DNA from: Pantoea phytobeneficialis
GTDB lineage: Bacteria > Pseudomonadota > Gammaproteobacteria > Enterobacterales > Enterobacteriaceae
Reading direction: 5' to 3'
Assembly (NCBI RefSeq): GCF_009728735.1
Contig: NZ_CP024636.1
Span: 3,262,155-3,326,154 of the forward strand
Length of the DNA: 64,000 nucleotides
Shown here: positions 52,468-61,971 of the stretch, in pieces
Numbering within the stretch: position 1 is the stretch's first letter
Layout: each line of letters begins with the position of its first letter
The notes under the pieces: generated by a model
Told to the model about the DNA's origin: nothing
Seen by the model: only the letters and a program-made list of their open reading frames with translations
Database searches by the model: none
Made by a program: the position numbers and the translations under genes

Positions 52468-52911
52468 TCAGGTTCCGCTGGTGCGTGTCGCCAGCGGATA
52501 GTGCATCAACAGATATTTCCCCTGATCGCTTTCACCTTGCGCCACCTTTTGCCAGCCATGTTGCAGATAAAAGCGTTGCGCCGGCACATTCAGCAGCAAA
52601 CATTTTAACGCGCCGGTGCCGGTAAAACGTGCCTGCACGGCTTTCAGCAATGCACTGCCAACGCCCTGGCCCTGAAAAGCCGGGTCAACATACAGGCTAT
52701 GCAGGAAATTATCATTATCCAGCACCCCGGCAAACCCGGCGCGATGTCCGTCCACCTCGGCCACCAGCACCGTCTCACCGAGGATCACCCGGTCAAAATC
52801 TTCCAACTGCCAGTCATCCCCCTTAAGCCAGGTCCAGTTGGAACGGCGTGCGGCGAGGAACAACGTGCGCAGAAAAGGGCGATCAGCTTCCTGAAAAAAT
52901 CGGATTTGCAC
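52468..52911 (-). CDS. GNAT-family N-acetyltransferase
   Basis: 147 residues. The acetyl-CoA-binding motif A reads LYVDPAFQGQGVGSALL, preceded by beta strands VLVAEVDGHRAGFAGVL and followed by LNVPAQRFYLQHGWQKV. It is intact and complete, but the acceptor substrate cannot be told from sequence. It converges with mrp (4 bases between stops) and is divergent from ahpC. Confidence 0.85.
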   Translation of the reverse strand: MQIRFFQEADRPFLRTLFLAARRSNWTWLKGDDWQLEDFDRVILGETVLVAEVDGHRAGFAGVLDNDNFLHSLYVDPAFQGQGVGSALLKAVQARFTGTGALKCLLLNVPAQRFYLQHGWQKVAQGESDQGKYLLMHYPLATRTSGT

Positions 52912-53041
52912 AGATAAACTCCAGCAGGCGGTTAACTCAAAAGTAGCAGCGATGCGGCAAAAAGATAAACCACGTTAAATCAGGGTTATTTCTGTGTAGA
53001 ATGCCGCGGCAGGCCGCACCCCTCGGGCCTTACCGCGTTTG

Positions 53042-53078
53042 ATAGCTTTTGTTTATCCAATTGATAACGGCTGCATAT
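53042..53078. promoter_or_regulatory. OxyR operator upstream of ahpC
   Basis: ATAG-N7-TTAT-N7-ATAA-N7-ATAT reproduces the four-motif OxyR pattern ATAG-N7-CTAT-N7-ATAG-N7-CTAT with exact spacing. A TTATGT at 53098 could be the -10, so OxyR would overlap the -35, as in E. coli ahpC. Confidence 0.85.
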
Positions 53079-53136
53079 TAGATGTTGGCCCGAAAATTAT
53101 GTAACCTGCATCACATCTTTTAACGGAGGTCACCCG

Positions 53137-53700
53137 ATGTCTATCATTAACACCAAAATTAAACCGTTCAAAAACGCAGCATTCAAAAACGGCGAATTTA
53201 TCGACGTAACCGAGAAAGACGTTGAGGGTAAATGGAGTGTTTTCTTCTTCTACCCAGCTGACTTTACCTTCGTTTGCCCGACCGAACTGGGCGACGTGGC
53301 TGATCATCACGAAGAATTCCAGAAACTGGGCGTAGATATCTACTCTGTTTCTACCGACACCCACTTTACCCACAAAGCCTGGCACGGTTCTTCTGAAACC
53401 ATCGCGAAAATCAAATACGCGATGATCGGTGACCCGACTGGTGCGCTGACCCGTAACTTCGAAATCATGCGTGAAGCAGAAGGTCTGGCAGATCGTGGTA
53501 CCTTCATCGTTGACCCGGAAGGCATCATCCAGGCTATCGAAATCACCGCAGAAGGCATTGGCCGTGACGCATCTGACCTGCTGCGTAAAGTGAAAGCGGC
53601 TCAGTATGTTGCTTCTCACCCAGGTGAAGTTTGCCCGGCTAAATGGCAGGAAGGCGACGCAACTCTGGCTCCGTCACTGGACCTGGTTGGCAAAATCTAA
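53137..53700 (+). CDS. ahpC: Alkyl hydroperoxide reductase peroxiredoxin AhpC
   Basis: 187 residues, a typical 2-Cys peroxiredoxin. The peroxidatic cysteine is Cys47 in FTFVCPTE, and the resolving Cys166 lies in GEVCPAKW. It scavenges endogenous hydrogen peroxide and organic hydroperoxides, with AhpF as electron donor. Codon choice is extremely biased, as expected for an abundant protein. An OxyR site lies upstream and a partial terminator lies between it and ahpF. Confidence 0.98.
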   Translation: MSIINTKIKPFKNAAFKNGEFIDVTEKDVEGKWSVFFFYPADFTFVCPTELGDVADHHEEFQKLGVDIYSVSTDTHFTHKAWHGSSETIAKIKYAMIGDPTGALTRNFEIMREAEGLADRGTFIVDPEGIIQAIEITAEGIGRDASDLLRKVKAAQYVASHPGEVCPAKWQEGDATLAPSLDLVGKI

Positions 53701-53730
53701 GCAACCTCCCAGCTCTTCGATTTTTCTCCA

Positions 53731-53757
53731 ATCGGGTGCTACGGCACCCGATTTTTC
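53731..53757 (+). terminator. Attenuating terminator between ahpC and ahpF
   Basis: ATCGGGTGC-TACG-GCACCCGAT is followed by TTTT. It would make most transcripts stop after ahpC and give AhpC in excess over AhpF. Confidence 0.85.
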
Positions 53758-53778
53758 GACCAGCAACAGGAACTTATT

Positions 53779-55347
53779 ATGCTCGACACCAATTTAAAAA
53801 CCCAACTCAAGGCTTACCTTGAGAAATTAACGAAACCGGTTGAGTTAATTGCCACACTGGATGATGGCGCCAAATCCACAGAGATTCGGACCCTGCTGGC
53901 AGATATCGCGAGCCTGTCTGACAAAGTCAGCTTCCGCGAAGAGAACGATCGCCCGGTACGTAAACCTTCGTTCCTGATTACTAACCCTGGCAGCCACAGC
54001 GGCCCGCGTTTTGCTGGTTCGCCGATGGGCCACGAATTTACTTCACTGGTGCTGGCACTGCTGCAAACCGGTGGACATCCTTCTAAAGAAGCACAAAGCC
54101 TGCTGGATCAGGCCGCTGCGTTGGAAGGCGAGTTCCATTTCGAAACCTATTATTCCCTGTCTTGCCACAACTGCCCGGATGTGGTGCAGGCGCTGAATCT
54201 GATGGCGATCCTGAACCCGAACGTCAGCCACACCGCGATTGACGGTGGCATGTTCCAGAATGAAATCACCGACCGTAACGTGATGGGCGTTCCGGCGGTG
54301 TTCCTGAACGGTAAAGAGTTCGGCCAGGGCCGCATGAGCCTGGCAGAGATCGTCGGCAAAGTGGATACCAACGCTGAAAAACGCGCGGCGGAAGAGCTGA
54401 ACAAACGTGATGCCTATGAAGTGCTGATTGTAGGCAGCGGCCCGGCGGGGGCAGCGGCAGCCATTTACTCCGCACGTAAAGGTATCCGCACTGGCCTGAT
54501 GGGCGAGCGTTTTGGTGGTCAGGTACTGGATACCGTCGACATCGAGAACTACATTTCAGTGCCGAAAACCGAAGGCGCGAAGCTGGCCGGTTCACTGCGC
54601 GCACACGTTGATGATTACGATGTGGATGTTATTAACACCCAGAGCGCGATCAAACTGATCCCTGCCGCCAAAGAGGGTGGCCTGCATGCGATTGAAACGG
54701 CATCTGGCGCAGTGCTGAAATCACGCAGCATTATCCTGGCGACCGGGGCTCGCTGGCGTAATATGGGCGTGCCGGGTGAAGAAGAGTATCGCACCAAAGG
54801 CGTGACCTATTGCCCGCACTGTGACGGCCCACTGTTCAAAGGCAAACGCACGGCAGTCATCGGCGGAGGTAACTCTGGCGTTGAAGCGGCGATTGACCTC
54901 GCAGGTATCGTTGAACATGTGACGCTGCTGGAATTCGCCAGTGAAATGCGTGCCGACAAGGTGTTGCAGGATAAACTGCGCAGCCTGAAAAACGTGGATG
55001 TGATCCTGAACGCGCAAACCACTGAAGTGAAAGGTGACGGCAGCAAAGTGACCGGTCTGTCTTATATTGACCGCAACGCCCAGACCAGCCATGAAATTGC
55101 ACTCAGCGGTATTTTTGTCCAGATCGGCCTGCTGCCAAATACCACCTGGCTGGAAGGCGCGGTGGAACGCAACCGCATGGGTGAAATTATTATTGATGCC
55201 AAATGCGAAACCAGCCTGAAAGGCGTATTCGCTGCGGGCGACTGCACCACGGTGCCGTACAAACAGATCATCATTGCCAGCGGTGAAGGGGCGAAAGCGT
55301 CACTGAGCGCCTTTGACTATCTGATCCGCACCAAACCGGCTGAATAA
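53779..55347 (+). CDS. ahpF: AhpF, NADH:peroxiredoxin (AhpC) reductase
   Basis: 522 residues. The N-terminal double thioredoxin-fold domain has the redox pair Cys129-Cys132 (LSCHNCPD). The thioredoxin-reductase-like part has FAD motif [19 protein letters not shown], the second redox pair CPHC near 345 and NADH motif [11 protein letters not shown]. The late FAD block is [14 protein letters not shown]. It reduces AhpC with NADH. It is the second gene of ahpCF with its own strong terminator. Confidence 0.97.
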   Translation: MLDTNLKTQLKAYLEKLTKPVELIATLDDGAKSTEIRTLLADIASLSDKVSFREENDRPVRKPSFLITNPGSHSGPRFAGSPMGHEFTSLVLALLQTGGHPSKEAQSLLDQAAALEGEFHFETYYSLSCHNCPDVVQALNLMAILNPNVSHTAIDGGMFQNEITDRNVMGVPAVFLNGKEFGQGRMSLAEIVGKVDTNAEKRAAEELNKRDAYEVLIVGSGPAGAAAAIYSARKGIRTGLMGERFGGQVLDTVDIENYISVPKTEGAKLAGSLRAHVDDYDVDVINTQSAIKLIPAAKEGGLHAIETASGAVLKSRSIILATGARWRNMGVPGEEEYRTKGVTYCPHCDGPLFKGKRTAVIGGGNSGVEAAIDLAGIVEHVTLLEFASEMRADKVLQDKLRSLKNVDVILNAQTTEVKGDGSKVTGLSYIDRNAQTSHEIALSGIFVQIGLLPNTTWLEGAVERNRMGEIIIDAKCETSLKGVFAAGDCTTVPYKQIIIASGEGAKASLSAFDYLIRTKPAE

Positions 55348-55372
55348 GTTTTCTTGCGATAGCCACGCAACC

Positions 55373-55404
55373 GCCCTGCAACCTGTGTTGCGGGGCTTTT
55401 TTTT
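55373..55404 (+). terminator. Terminator of ahpF
   Basis: GCCCTGCAAC-CTGT-GTTGCGGGGC (one G-T pair) is followed by eight T's. Confidence 0.93.
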
Positions 55405-55418
55405 GTGAAAATTTCCCC

Positions 55419-55437
55419 GATATATCGCGCCGTTACG
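55419..55437. repeat. Half copy of the palindromic intergenic element (copy 4)
   Basis: GATATATCGCGCCGTTACG equals one arm of the element at 21146/32168 with two substitutions; the inverted partner is missing. Confidence 0.65.
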
Positions 55438-55459
55438 CGGCATTACGCGAGGTGGCAAC

Positions 55460-56419
55460 TTAATAACCGGCCAGCGTCATCAGCATCATCCACACTGGGG
55501 TCGTCACTGCGGCAAATAGCGTTGAAAACAACATACTGGCTGCTGCGGGACCGGTCAGTACCTGAAACTTTTGTGACATCAGATAAACATTGACCCCGAC
55601 CGCCATCGAACCGAGTAAAACCACCACTTTACTTTCCAACGCCGGGAGATCGGTCAGCCATGCGATCGCCCAGATACACATCGGCTGCACAATCAGTTTC
55701 AACATGCAGATGCTGTAACTCTCCTTCAGGCCATCACGTACCCGGTAATGGGCCAGACTCATGCCAAGCGTCACCAGCGACAGCGGTGCTGCGATGGTGC
55801 CGAGCATGTCAATTGGTTGGGCGGCAATCAGGGGCAGCGGTCGTTGCAGGAAACTCCATGCCGTGCCGCTCAGGATGCCGATAATTAACGGATTCTTCAG
55901 CACGCTGATCACCGTTCGGCCAAGACCCTGAAGTGAGAAGCTGCCGTGTTTTGACCACTCCACCGAAACCGTGAGTAATGTCCAGAGGATCAGGCTGTTG
56001 AATACCAGCACTAGCGCCACCGAGGGCAACGCCTGCTCCCCGAGTAGCACGGTGGCAATCGGAATACCCAGCATCACGTTATTGGAAAAAATACCGCCCA
56101 GTGCAAACACCGACCCGGCGATGCTTTCCAACTGAAACACTTTTGCTGCGATGATGCGCCCGACAATAAACACCAGCAAACAGCTACCAAAAAATGCCAG
56201 CAGCAGACGGAAATCCACGGGTGGGCTTTTGTAAAAGTCACTCATTACATCAAACAGCATGCAGGGCAGGGCAACGTTGAAAACAAACCGATTCATCCCT
56301 TCGCTGATGCTGGCCGGCCATTTGCCAATACGGGTCAGACAGTAGCCAAGAAAAATAAGGATAAATAATGGGGCCGAGAGGTAGATCTGATGACTCAATG
56401 TTGTAAGCAAATCAGGCAT
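55460..56419 (-). CDS. AEC-family (auxin efflux carrier-like) transporter
   Basis: 319 residues with about ten helices in the two-fold AEC/mem_trans arrangement. Conserved spots are the kinked-helix segment FNVALPCMLF, GGIFSNNVMLGIP and LVTLGMSLAHYR. Bacterial members (for example YfdV or MleP relatives) carry mono- or dicarboxylates. The substrate is not deducible here. It is monocistronic, converging on ahpF. Confidence 0.87.
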   Translation of the reverse strand: MPDLLTTLSHQIYLSAPLFILIFLGYCLTRIGKWPASISEGMNRFVFNVALPCMLFDVMSDFYKSPPVDFRLLLAFFGSCLLVFIVGRIIAAKVFQLESIAGSVFALGGIFSNNVMLGIPIATVLLGEQALPSVALVLVFNSLILWTLLTVSVEWSKHGSFSLQGLGRTVISVLKNPLIIGILSGTAWSFLQRPLPLIAAQPIDMLGTIAAPLSLVTLGMSLAHYRVRDGLKESYSICMLKLIVQPMCIWAIAWLTDLPALESKVVVLLGSMAVGVNVYLMSQKFQVLTGPAAASMLFSTLFAAVTTPVWMMLMTLAGY

Positions 56420-56505
56420 AGCTGCAATATTGGCAAGAGGTCAATGCTTGCAGGGTAACATGCCAGCCAAGGGCTGCAACATACAATCCGCTGATATTAA
56501 GACGA

Positions 56506-56709
56506 TTATCCTAACCAACGACGCGCTTCGGCATCGCTGATATCACGATAATAAACGCGATGAATGCGTTCGCCACACCTTTTGCAATGAGCCTGAACAT
56601 GCGTGGAGTGATAGTGGCGGCCGCCTGGTGAAACTGCGCCTTTACGTGAAATCGTGATGTTGCGCCATTTGTGTGCGTGCGGAATAAAACTGAATAATTT
56701 TAATTTCAT
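56506..56709 (-). CDS. Small protein with a CxxC metal-ribbon, candidate FNR target
   Basis: 67 residues, strongly basic and histidine-rich (HAHKW, HYHSTHVQAHC), with a single CKRCG followed by YYRDISDAEARRWLG. The Cys pair plus nearby histidines suggest a small zinc site. It faintly resembles the small DUF1660 type of phage-associated proteins, but nothing phage-like surrounds it. The ribosome site is weak. A perfect FNR box lies 68 bases upstream with geometry for class II activation. The function is unknown. Confidence 0.65.
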   Translation of the reverse strand: MKLKLFSFIPHAHKWRNITISRKGAVSPGGRHYHSTHVQAHCKRCGERIHRVYYRDISDAEARRWLG

Positions 56710-56776
56710 TGTGTTTACCGGAATTATGAGCTTTTAGTCCGGAATGAAATTAGGCCGTTTTTTTCCTGGTGGCGGC

Positions 56777-56790
56777 TTGATATTAATCAA
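56777..56790 (-). promoter_or_regulatory. FNR box upstream of the 67-residue protein gene
   Basis: TTGAT-ATTA-ATCAA is a perfect FNR consensus. On the minus strand a TAATTT -10 at 56752-56747 predicts a start near 56741, so FNR would be centred about 42 bases upstream. Confidence 0.7.
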
Positions 56791-57044
56791 GTTGCAGTGA
56801 TGTCGGTCTCATTTTGATATTATTTCTTATTTGCAGATAAAAATACCCCGCCGCGGATGATGGTTTTATTTTAATTATTTTGATCTTTGTTATTAATTTA
56901 ATTTCATTCGCGTAACTCTTATTGGTTATTTAATGCGTCGCCTCTATTTTGATTGATTTAGCGTTGGTATGAAAATTTGCGCTGGATCAGTCAGACCGGT
57001 GTGGTTGATTACCTGCCTGAATTGATCCAGCGCAATTTCGCGAT
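56791..57044. other. AT-rich intergenic region with a long hairpin 3' of the chitobiase
   Basis: No ORF is seen. TTGCGCTGGATCA (56977-56989) and TGATCCAGCGCAA (57023-57035) are perfect 13-bp inverted arms around a 33-base loop. They end 9 bases past the chitobiase stop and probably form its 3' stem. The rest is T/A-rich, unlike the flanking genes, and otherwise empty. Confidence 0.6.
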
Positions 57045-59708
57045 TTACAGTGCTTCTACGCGGCTTATCCGTGTACCATCCGGGCTTTGGCTGCGCACCA
57101 TCACCTTGTCGTTTACGCCAATCTCAGGACGGTCTTGTGGGTTATAATCCAGCCAGCTGTTGCCGTTATCGAGGCTATATTGCAGCGGCAAACCAGGTAG
57201 GGCGACATTCATTTCCAGCTTACCCTCGAGAATGCGTGCGCCAGGCACCGGCAGACGGTAGTGGATACCGGCTTTATCCATTTTACCCAGTTCGCGTTGC
57301 CCCAGCAGATTGGCAAAACGTTGCCAGTCGCGCTTGAGCTGCTTCTGATTAACATGCTGGGTTTCTCCCCCTTTGAAGTTGCGACCTTGCTGATAATCCA
57401 GTTCCCAGCTGGCGCGATGCCAGCTACGTTCGGCCACGGATAACAAACGCGGGAAGATCATATATTCCATCTGCTGATCGGTACGTACGGTTTCGCTCCA
57501 CAACTGGGCAGAAAGACCATATGCGCCACCCCAGGGTTTCTCCGAGGTAGTGGTAAACGCATTGCCATCACGATCAACCGAGGTTTCAGCATTTTGCGGC
57601 AGGTTATCAGGTGCGAAGCTGAACATCTTGCGTTCATCACTATAACGGGTGCCCCAGTAATAACCGCGTTCCAGAGGATTGACCTCATACGGGAAATCCA
57701 TATAGACGTAATCCGGGTTAGAGATGATCACATCGTAGTTTTTCTGCGTCCAGTCGTTGGCGCTGTCAAACCCGCCCCAATAAAGCGTATCCCAGAAATT
57801 AACGCGGGTGCGGGACGTGGCGAAGGCCTGTGCATTAGCTGCATCTTTCAGACCATCCTGCCACGCCTGCATCACCGGAATGCCGTGCGCTTTGACCAGT
57901 TGGCTGACCTCCAACGCGAAGTGGCTGGGGAGGTGTTCCAGATCCTGTACCTTGCCGGATTTCACCAATGCCTGGCAGACCTGAGATTTCGCCCAGGGTT
58001 TATCCTCTTTACTTTGGTCCAGGACCCCCTTACCAGCTTCCGGGTTAGAGATGTCGGTGTAACCGGCACCAAGGCGAATGTTTTTCGCCTCATCGCCGCC
58101 AAAATGCCAGGTGTTCAGCGGCTGGCCGGCTTCACGATGCATTCGCTGGATCTCTCCAATCACCTTATCAACAAAACGCTGCGACGAGTCGAGGCAGGGA
58201 TTGAGATAGCTGGTGCGATCATACAGCTGTACTGACGTGGTGTTAGACGTATCGGTGGGATCGACCAGGCGGAACTCGCTCGCTTCACGGGTTTTACCGG
58301 CCTTCATCAGGGTGTTATAACGCGCTTCCATCGCTATAACCGCAGCACGGGCATGTGCGGGCATATCAATTTCCGGGATCACTTCAATGTTGCGTGCCTG
58401 AGCGTATTTCACGATGTCGATATAATCGGCGCGGCTGAAGTAGCCGCTGCCGTTGTTATCGCTAAACGGTCCAGAACCCAGTTGTGGCACCAGACAGCGT
58501 TGCTCATCCATGTCGTGACAGCGTTTGCTGCCAACCTCAGTCAGTTCCGGCAGTCCGGGGATTTCAATGCGCCAACCTTCATCGTCGCTCAGATGGAAAT
58601 GGAATTTATTCATCTTCCATGCCGCCATCTGGTCGAGCATGCTGAGTACCGCCTGTTTGCTGTGGAAGTTACGCGCCACATCGAGGAATGCACCACGGTA
58701 AGCGAAGCGGGGGGCATCCTGGGCCTCCAGGGTGGCGATCAGCGGTTTACCCTCTGCCGGTACCAGAGACAGCAGCGACATCAGTCCATAGAAAACGCCC
58801 GCAGAGTCATAGCCGACGATGTCAGTGCCGCGTGGGGTGATGGTTAACTGATACGCCCCGGACACGGCCTCTTCTCCCTTGAAGCGTGCGGCATCGATTT
58901 GCGTTGCGATGCCATAACCGGTTGGGTTCGTCTTGATATTCAGCAGGGCAAAGCGTTGCTGCACTGCCGCCGCCTGGTCAGCCGTCAGGGTATTCAACTG
59001 GAGTGCGACACCCTGACTCAGATCGACATCTGCCGTATGAATGTTCACCGATCGCGGCGTGGGGGTGATCTGTCCACGCAGCGAAACAGCAGGCAGCAGC
59101 TTGATATCGGCATTTTTCTCAAAGCGGCTGACCGGTTGCATCAGCACGTTTTTGTCATCTGCGGTACGTTTCCACTGTTCGCCAAACGGCATGACAAAAT
59201 CGGTTAAATTTTCCGTGTCGGTGCTGGTGATAATCTTGGGCGATGCTCCTGCCGCAGTGACGTACCAGCGCGGCATTACATCGGTAATAAACAGTTGCCA
59301 GTATTCGTTGACGATGGGGATCTCCACCGTGGCCCCGGCAGCAAATCCGGTGAACTTATCCGTAGGCTCCAGTCGGGTTAAATCACCGACGATATGCGTC
59401 ATTTTAAACTGGTCATTATCAACGCGCAGGGTTTCATGCACGTTGCTCATATAAATCGCCCAGTTTTTGCTGGTGATGGCCGGACCGTGGTTGGTCAATC
59501 TGATGGTTGCCCGGTTGCAGGATGCCCAGTCAGCACCCAGTTGGGCGCAATCCACGCCGTGGCTGGCAGCCTGGTTATCCGTGACCTGGTACTGCACACC
59601 AAATTGACTGATTTGATCGACGACCTGTTGCTGATTTTGCGGTACGGCACTACAGGCGGTAATGCCCATCATGCTGAGTGCCAGAAAGCTTAACTGTAAC
59701 TTTTTCAT
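57045..59708 (-). CDS. chb: Chitobiase, GH20 beta-N-acetylhexosaminidase lipoprotein
   Basis: 887 residues from the ATG at 59708, preceded by AAGGA. The lipobox GITAC puts the lipidated Cys at 19. The domains in order are an N-terminal carbohydrate-binding CHB_HEX domain (to about 170), the GH20b domain, the catalytic GH20 barrel from about 330 (RGAFLDVARNFHSK) with the catalytic pair Asp539-Glu540 in HFGGDEA, and a C-terminal Ig-like CHB_HEX_C domain. Size and residue numbering match the Serratia chitobiase. It splits N,N'-diacetylchitobiose to GlcNAc in the periplasm or at the outer membrane. It follows the chitoporin gene by 51 bases. Confidence 0.95.
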   Translation of the reverse strand: MKKLQLSFLALSMMGITACSAVPQNQQQVVDQISQFGVQYQVTDNQAASHGVDCAQLGADWASCNRATIRLTNHGPAITSKNWAIYMSNVHETLRVDNDQFKMTHIVGDLTRLEPTDKFTGFAAGATVEIPIVNEYWQLFITDVMPRWYVTAAGASPKIITSTDTENLTDFVMPFGEQWKRTADDKNVLMQPVSRFEKNADIKLLPAVSLRGQITPTPRSVNIHTADVDLSQGVALQLNTLTADQAAAVQQRFALLNIKTNPTGYGIATQIDAARFKGEEAVSGAYQLTITPRGTDIVGYDSAGVFYGLMSLLSLVPAEGKPLIATLEAQDAPRFAYRGAFLDVARNFHSKQAVLSMLDQMAAWKMNKFHFHLSDDEGWRIEIPGLPELTEVGSKRCHDMDEQRCLVPQLGSGPFSDNNGSGYFSRADYIDIVKYAQARNIEVIPEIDMPAHARAAVIAMEARYNTLMKAGKTREASEFRLVDPTDTSNTTSVQLYDRTSYLNPCLDSSQRFVDKVIGEIQRMHREAGQPLNTWHFGGDEAKNIRLGAGYTDISNPEAGKGVLDQSKEDKPWAKSQVCQALVKSGKVQDLEHLPSHFALEVSQLVKAHGIPVMQAWQDGLKDAANAQAFATSRTRVNFWDTLYWGGFDSANDWTQKNYDVIISNPDYVYMDFPYEVNPLERGYYWGTRYSDERKMFSFAPDNLPQNAETSVDRDGNAFTTTSEKPWGGAYGLSAQLWSETVRTDQQMEYMIFPRLLSVAERSWHRASWELDYQQGRNFKGGETQHVNQKQLKRDWQRFANLLGQRELGKMDKAGIHYRLPVPGARILEGKLEMNVALPGLPLQYSLDNGNSWLDYNPQDRPEIGVNDKVMVRSQSPDGTRISRVEAL

Positions 59709-59759
59709 GCGGTTATCCTTGTGCATGGATGACAATAGCGGGATCCAGCCCGCTTAGCG

Positions 59760-61154
59760 TCAGAAAATAGTAAAGGGAGCAATGACCATAAATTTGATGT
59801 CTTTTTCATCCTGGAAGATGTTGCCGTAGCCACCGCTGTAGCTCGGCAGGTTGCTATGGTTGTCATATTGGGTGTAATGCAATTTGAACTGCGTCCCTTT
59901 AGCGCGTGTTTCCTGCAAGGTGTACACCAGATCAAGGCTCCAGGCGGATTCTGTCAGGCGCTGCTGTTGGTTGTATATGGGATTGGTGGAAGGCTTCGCA
60001 TCCCAGCCATAGGCATAGGAGCCACCAACCTGCCAACCCGGCAATTGCCAGTGTGCGAGATCGGCCATCACGCCAGCAAACACGGCTTTCTCACCATTAG
60101 CGTTCCAGTCTGAACGCGAGTCCCACCAGACGTCCATGCGACCATTGGAACTGGCGTACGAGGGCGTCATGCGTTGTAAAAAGAAGCCTTGATTACCTTC
60201 TGCTTTTACCCAGGTGCCTTCCAGGCGGAAATCAAATGCGCCAAGGGTGTAGCCGAGTGTCATCGCCTGGAGCCAGGCTAAACCGTCATAGACATTGTTG
60301 ACGTTGCTGGCGCCGCCTCCCTCGCGATCCTGTGCACCATAAAATTGATAACTGGTACGCAACGGCGAACCGGCCAACGGCAGTTGATACGACGCTTTGG
60401 CGAAGTATTGATCCATGTAGTTTGCGGCCTGGCCGTAAGCCCCTTCCACGACCAGGCTATTTTTAAAATCGTACTTCGCGCCGAAAGATTGCAGCCACGG
60501 TACATCCGTAGTGCCGTCTGCTTTGCGGAAGTTGTACATATGCTGGTACCAGGGCGCTTTGTATTGATCGGTCCACATCCATGAGAAGGAAAGGGCTCCC
60601 GTATCACCAAAATCATAGGTGGTTCCCGCCTCGACACCACGGTAAGTTCCCGGCAGGAAACTCCAGTGCGGTGCCAGTAACGTTTGGCCGGTGGGTTGTA
60701 GATATCCGGCACGCAGCCAGTAATCCTGCCATCGGGTTTTTAGCGCAGCTTTGTACAAGCTGGCACCACTTTTATCACCGGTCCATTTTTCATCCCAGCG
60801 GTTGCTGGCATCACTGAACCCGATTTCGTTGGGTGCAGCCGGACCACCATGAGTCAGCTCCAGCGCGCCATACGCAGCAAGGTCAAGGCCGATGACGTCC
60901 GCCAGATAGCCTGAGGAGAAATCGAGGCTGGCATTGCCTGTTGCATGATGCAGGTTGGCATCATACTGGCCGTATTTACCCTGTTGCGGATCCATCTCTT
61001 TGCGATCGCGCTGCCGCTGCCAGTAGTAGAGACCACCGGTCAGGGATGAGTCATCAATGAAACCGGCTGCAAAAGCAGGGGCAGGGATAAATGATGTAAT
61101 GAGAAGTGCAGTGGCGATAGCTGTGGATAGCGACGTGCGAACTGTCCTGTGCAT
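59760..61154 (-). CDS. chiP: Chitoporin ChiP-type outer-membrane porin (OprD family)
   Basis: 464 residues. A signal peptide ends in APAFA (cleavage after about residue 29). The mature protein is rich in aromatic, alternating beta-strands ([16 protein letters not shown]) and ends in a C-terminal phenylalanine (PFTIF) typical of porins. It resembles E. coli ChiP (YbfM). It would let chito-oligosaccharides cross the outer membrane for the neighbouring chitobiase. It is the first gene of a chiP-chb unit; GGAGGA precedes the start. Confidence 0.88.
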   Translation of the reverse strand: MHRTVRTSLSTAIATALLITSFIPAPAFAAGFIDDSSLTGGLYYWQRQRDRKEMDPQQGKYGQYDANLHHATGNASLDFSSGYLADVIGLDLAAYGALELTHGGPAAPNEIGFSDASNRWDEKWTGDKSGASLYKAALKTRWQDYWLRAGYLQPTGQTLLAPHWSFLPGTYRGVEAGTTYDFGDTGALSFSWMWTDQYKAPWYQHMYNFRKADGTTDVPWLQSFGAKYDFKNSLVVEGAYGQAANYMDQYFAKASYQLPLAGSPLRTSYQFYGAQDREGGGASNVNNVYDGLAWLQAMTLGYTLGAFDFRLEGTWVKAEGNQGFFLQRMTPSYASSNGRMDVWWDSRSDWNANGEKAVFAGVMADLAHWQLPGWQVGGSYAYGWDAKPSTNPIYNQQQRLTESAWSLDLVYTLQETRAKGTQFKLHYTQYDNHSNLPSYSGGYGNIFQDEKDIKFMVIAPFTIF

Positions 61155-61644
61155 GGTAAATCCTCCGTGATAATCCCTTGTGTGATGATGCTTTCCATTT
61201 ACTGTTACTTCGTGTAACCAGTGCGCAGATGCTATTTTTCGTGACGCGAATTATCAATGACGATGAGTACGATTTATGACGCAGGACGCAAAAATCAGCA
61301 TTTAATTCACTAATATCATAATGTTACTGTTTTGTTGTTTATGTGAGTCAATTGTTTCTCAGTACTTGATCCTGTTGATTAGCAGAAAACCGGGAACAAC
61401 ATTCAGCCTTTAGATGCAGCAAAAAAGTTTTATTCTGTTGTTCTTTGGTATAGTTGCTATACCTTGATATCGTCAGCCATATTGTCTAGGATTTTTTCCG
61501 GAAGCCAGCGCTGTGCTGGCTCCTGGCCTTAAGTGGGGCTGTATGGCAATCACCGGACGGCTAACATCCTTCGGTTAAGCTAACGAGTTACTCTTCTTAA
61601 GAAGCGATAGTCATGTTTTCAGGATTAACCTCAGGAGCTGCAAA
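61155..61644. other. Regulatory region between chiP and the DUF3606 gene, with a 17-bp palindrome
   Basis: 490 bases without a gene, AT-rich in its first half. It includes GTTAC-TTCGT-GTAAC (61205-61219) in the chiP leader; the perfect GGTATAG-TTG-CTATACC at 61447-61463, a likely operator upstream of the DUF3606 gene; and the hairpin AGCCAGCGCTGTGCTGGCT near 61505. No NagC or ChiX-type pairing could be shown by eye. Confidence 0.5.
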
Positions 61645-61833
61645 ATGGCTGATGATTTAAAGAGAAAACAACCGGAAGACAAACGCTTTATTAGTCTTAC
61701 TGAAACCTGGGAGGTTGAGTATTGGACGAACACCCTGGAAGTGAGCGCGACACAATTGCGTACCGCTGTTGCTAACGTAGGTAATGGTACTGAGAAAGTT
61801 AAGCAGTACTTGAATCAATATCAGCGAAAGTGA
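61645..61833 (+). CDS. DUF3606 small protein
   Basis: 62 residues: MADDLKRKQPEDKRFISL followed by WEVEYWTNTLEVSATQLRTA and VGNGTEKVKQYL. This is the DUF3606 pattern of a charged N-terminus plus two helices. CAGGAG precedes the ATG by seven bases and a terminator follows. Members are often stress- or stationary-phase-associated, but no molecular role is established. It is monocistronic. Confidence 0.85.
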   Translation: MADDLKRKQPEDKRFISLTETWEVEYWTNTLEVSATQLRTAVANVGNGTEKVKQYLNQYQRK

Positions 61834-61857
61834 TTTTCAGGAAGAAAATAACTGACT

Positions 61858-61880
61858 AACCCCGTTCTGCGGGGTTTTTT
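61858..61880 (+). terminator. Terminator of the DUF3606 gene
   Basis: AACCCCG-TTCTG-CGGGGTT is followed by further T's, 24 bases after the stop. Confidence 0.92.
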
Positions 61881-61971
61881 ACTTATGCTGGCGCGCGGGT
61901 TTATAGTGAGGATGCATGTTGTTTACGTATGATTTCATAATGCCTTTATGAAAAACAATCAAATAAAAAAT

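Noticed and set aside
56506..56709. Calling the small Cys-pair protein a prophage gene
   Set aside because: The resemblance to a phage-associated small family is weak and no phage genes, integrase or attachment repeats are nearby.
57594..58235. A 213-codon open frame antisense to the chitobiase
   Set aside because: The opposite strand encodes the continuous catalytic GH20 domain with its Asp-Glu pair.
61155..61220. A ChiX-type small-RNA pairing site in the chiP leader
   Set aside because: Only the generic GGAGGA/TCCTC pairing is visible; too short to claim.
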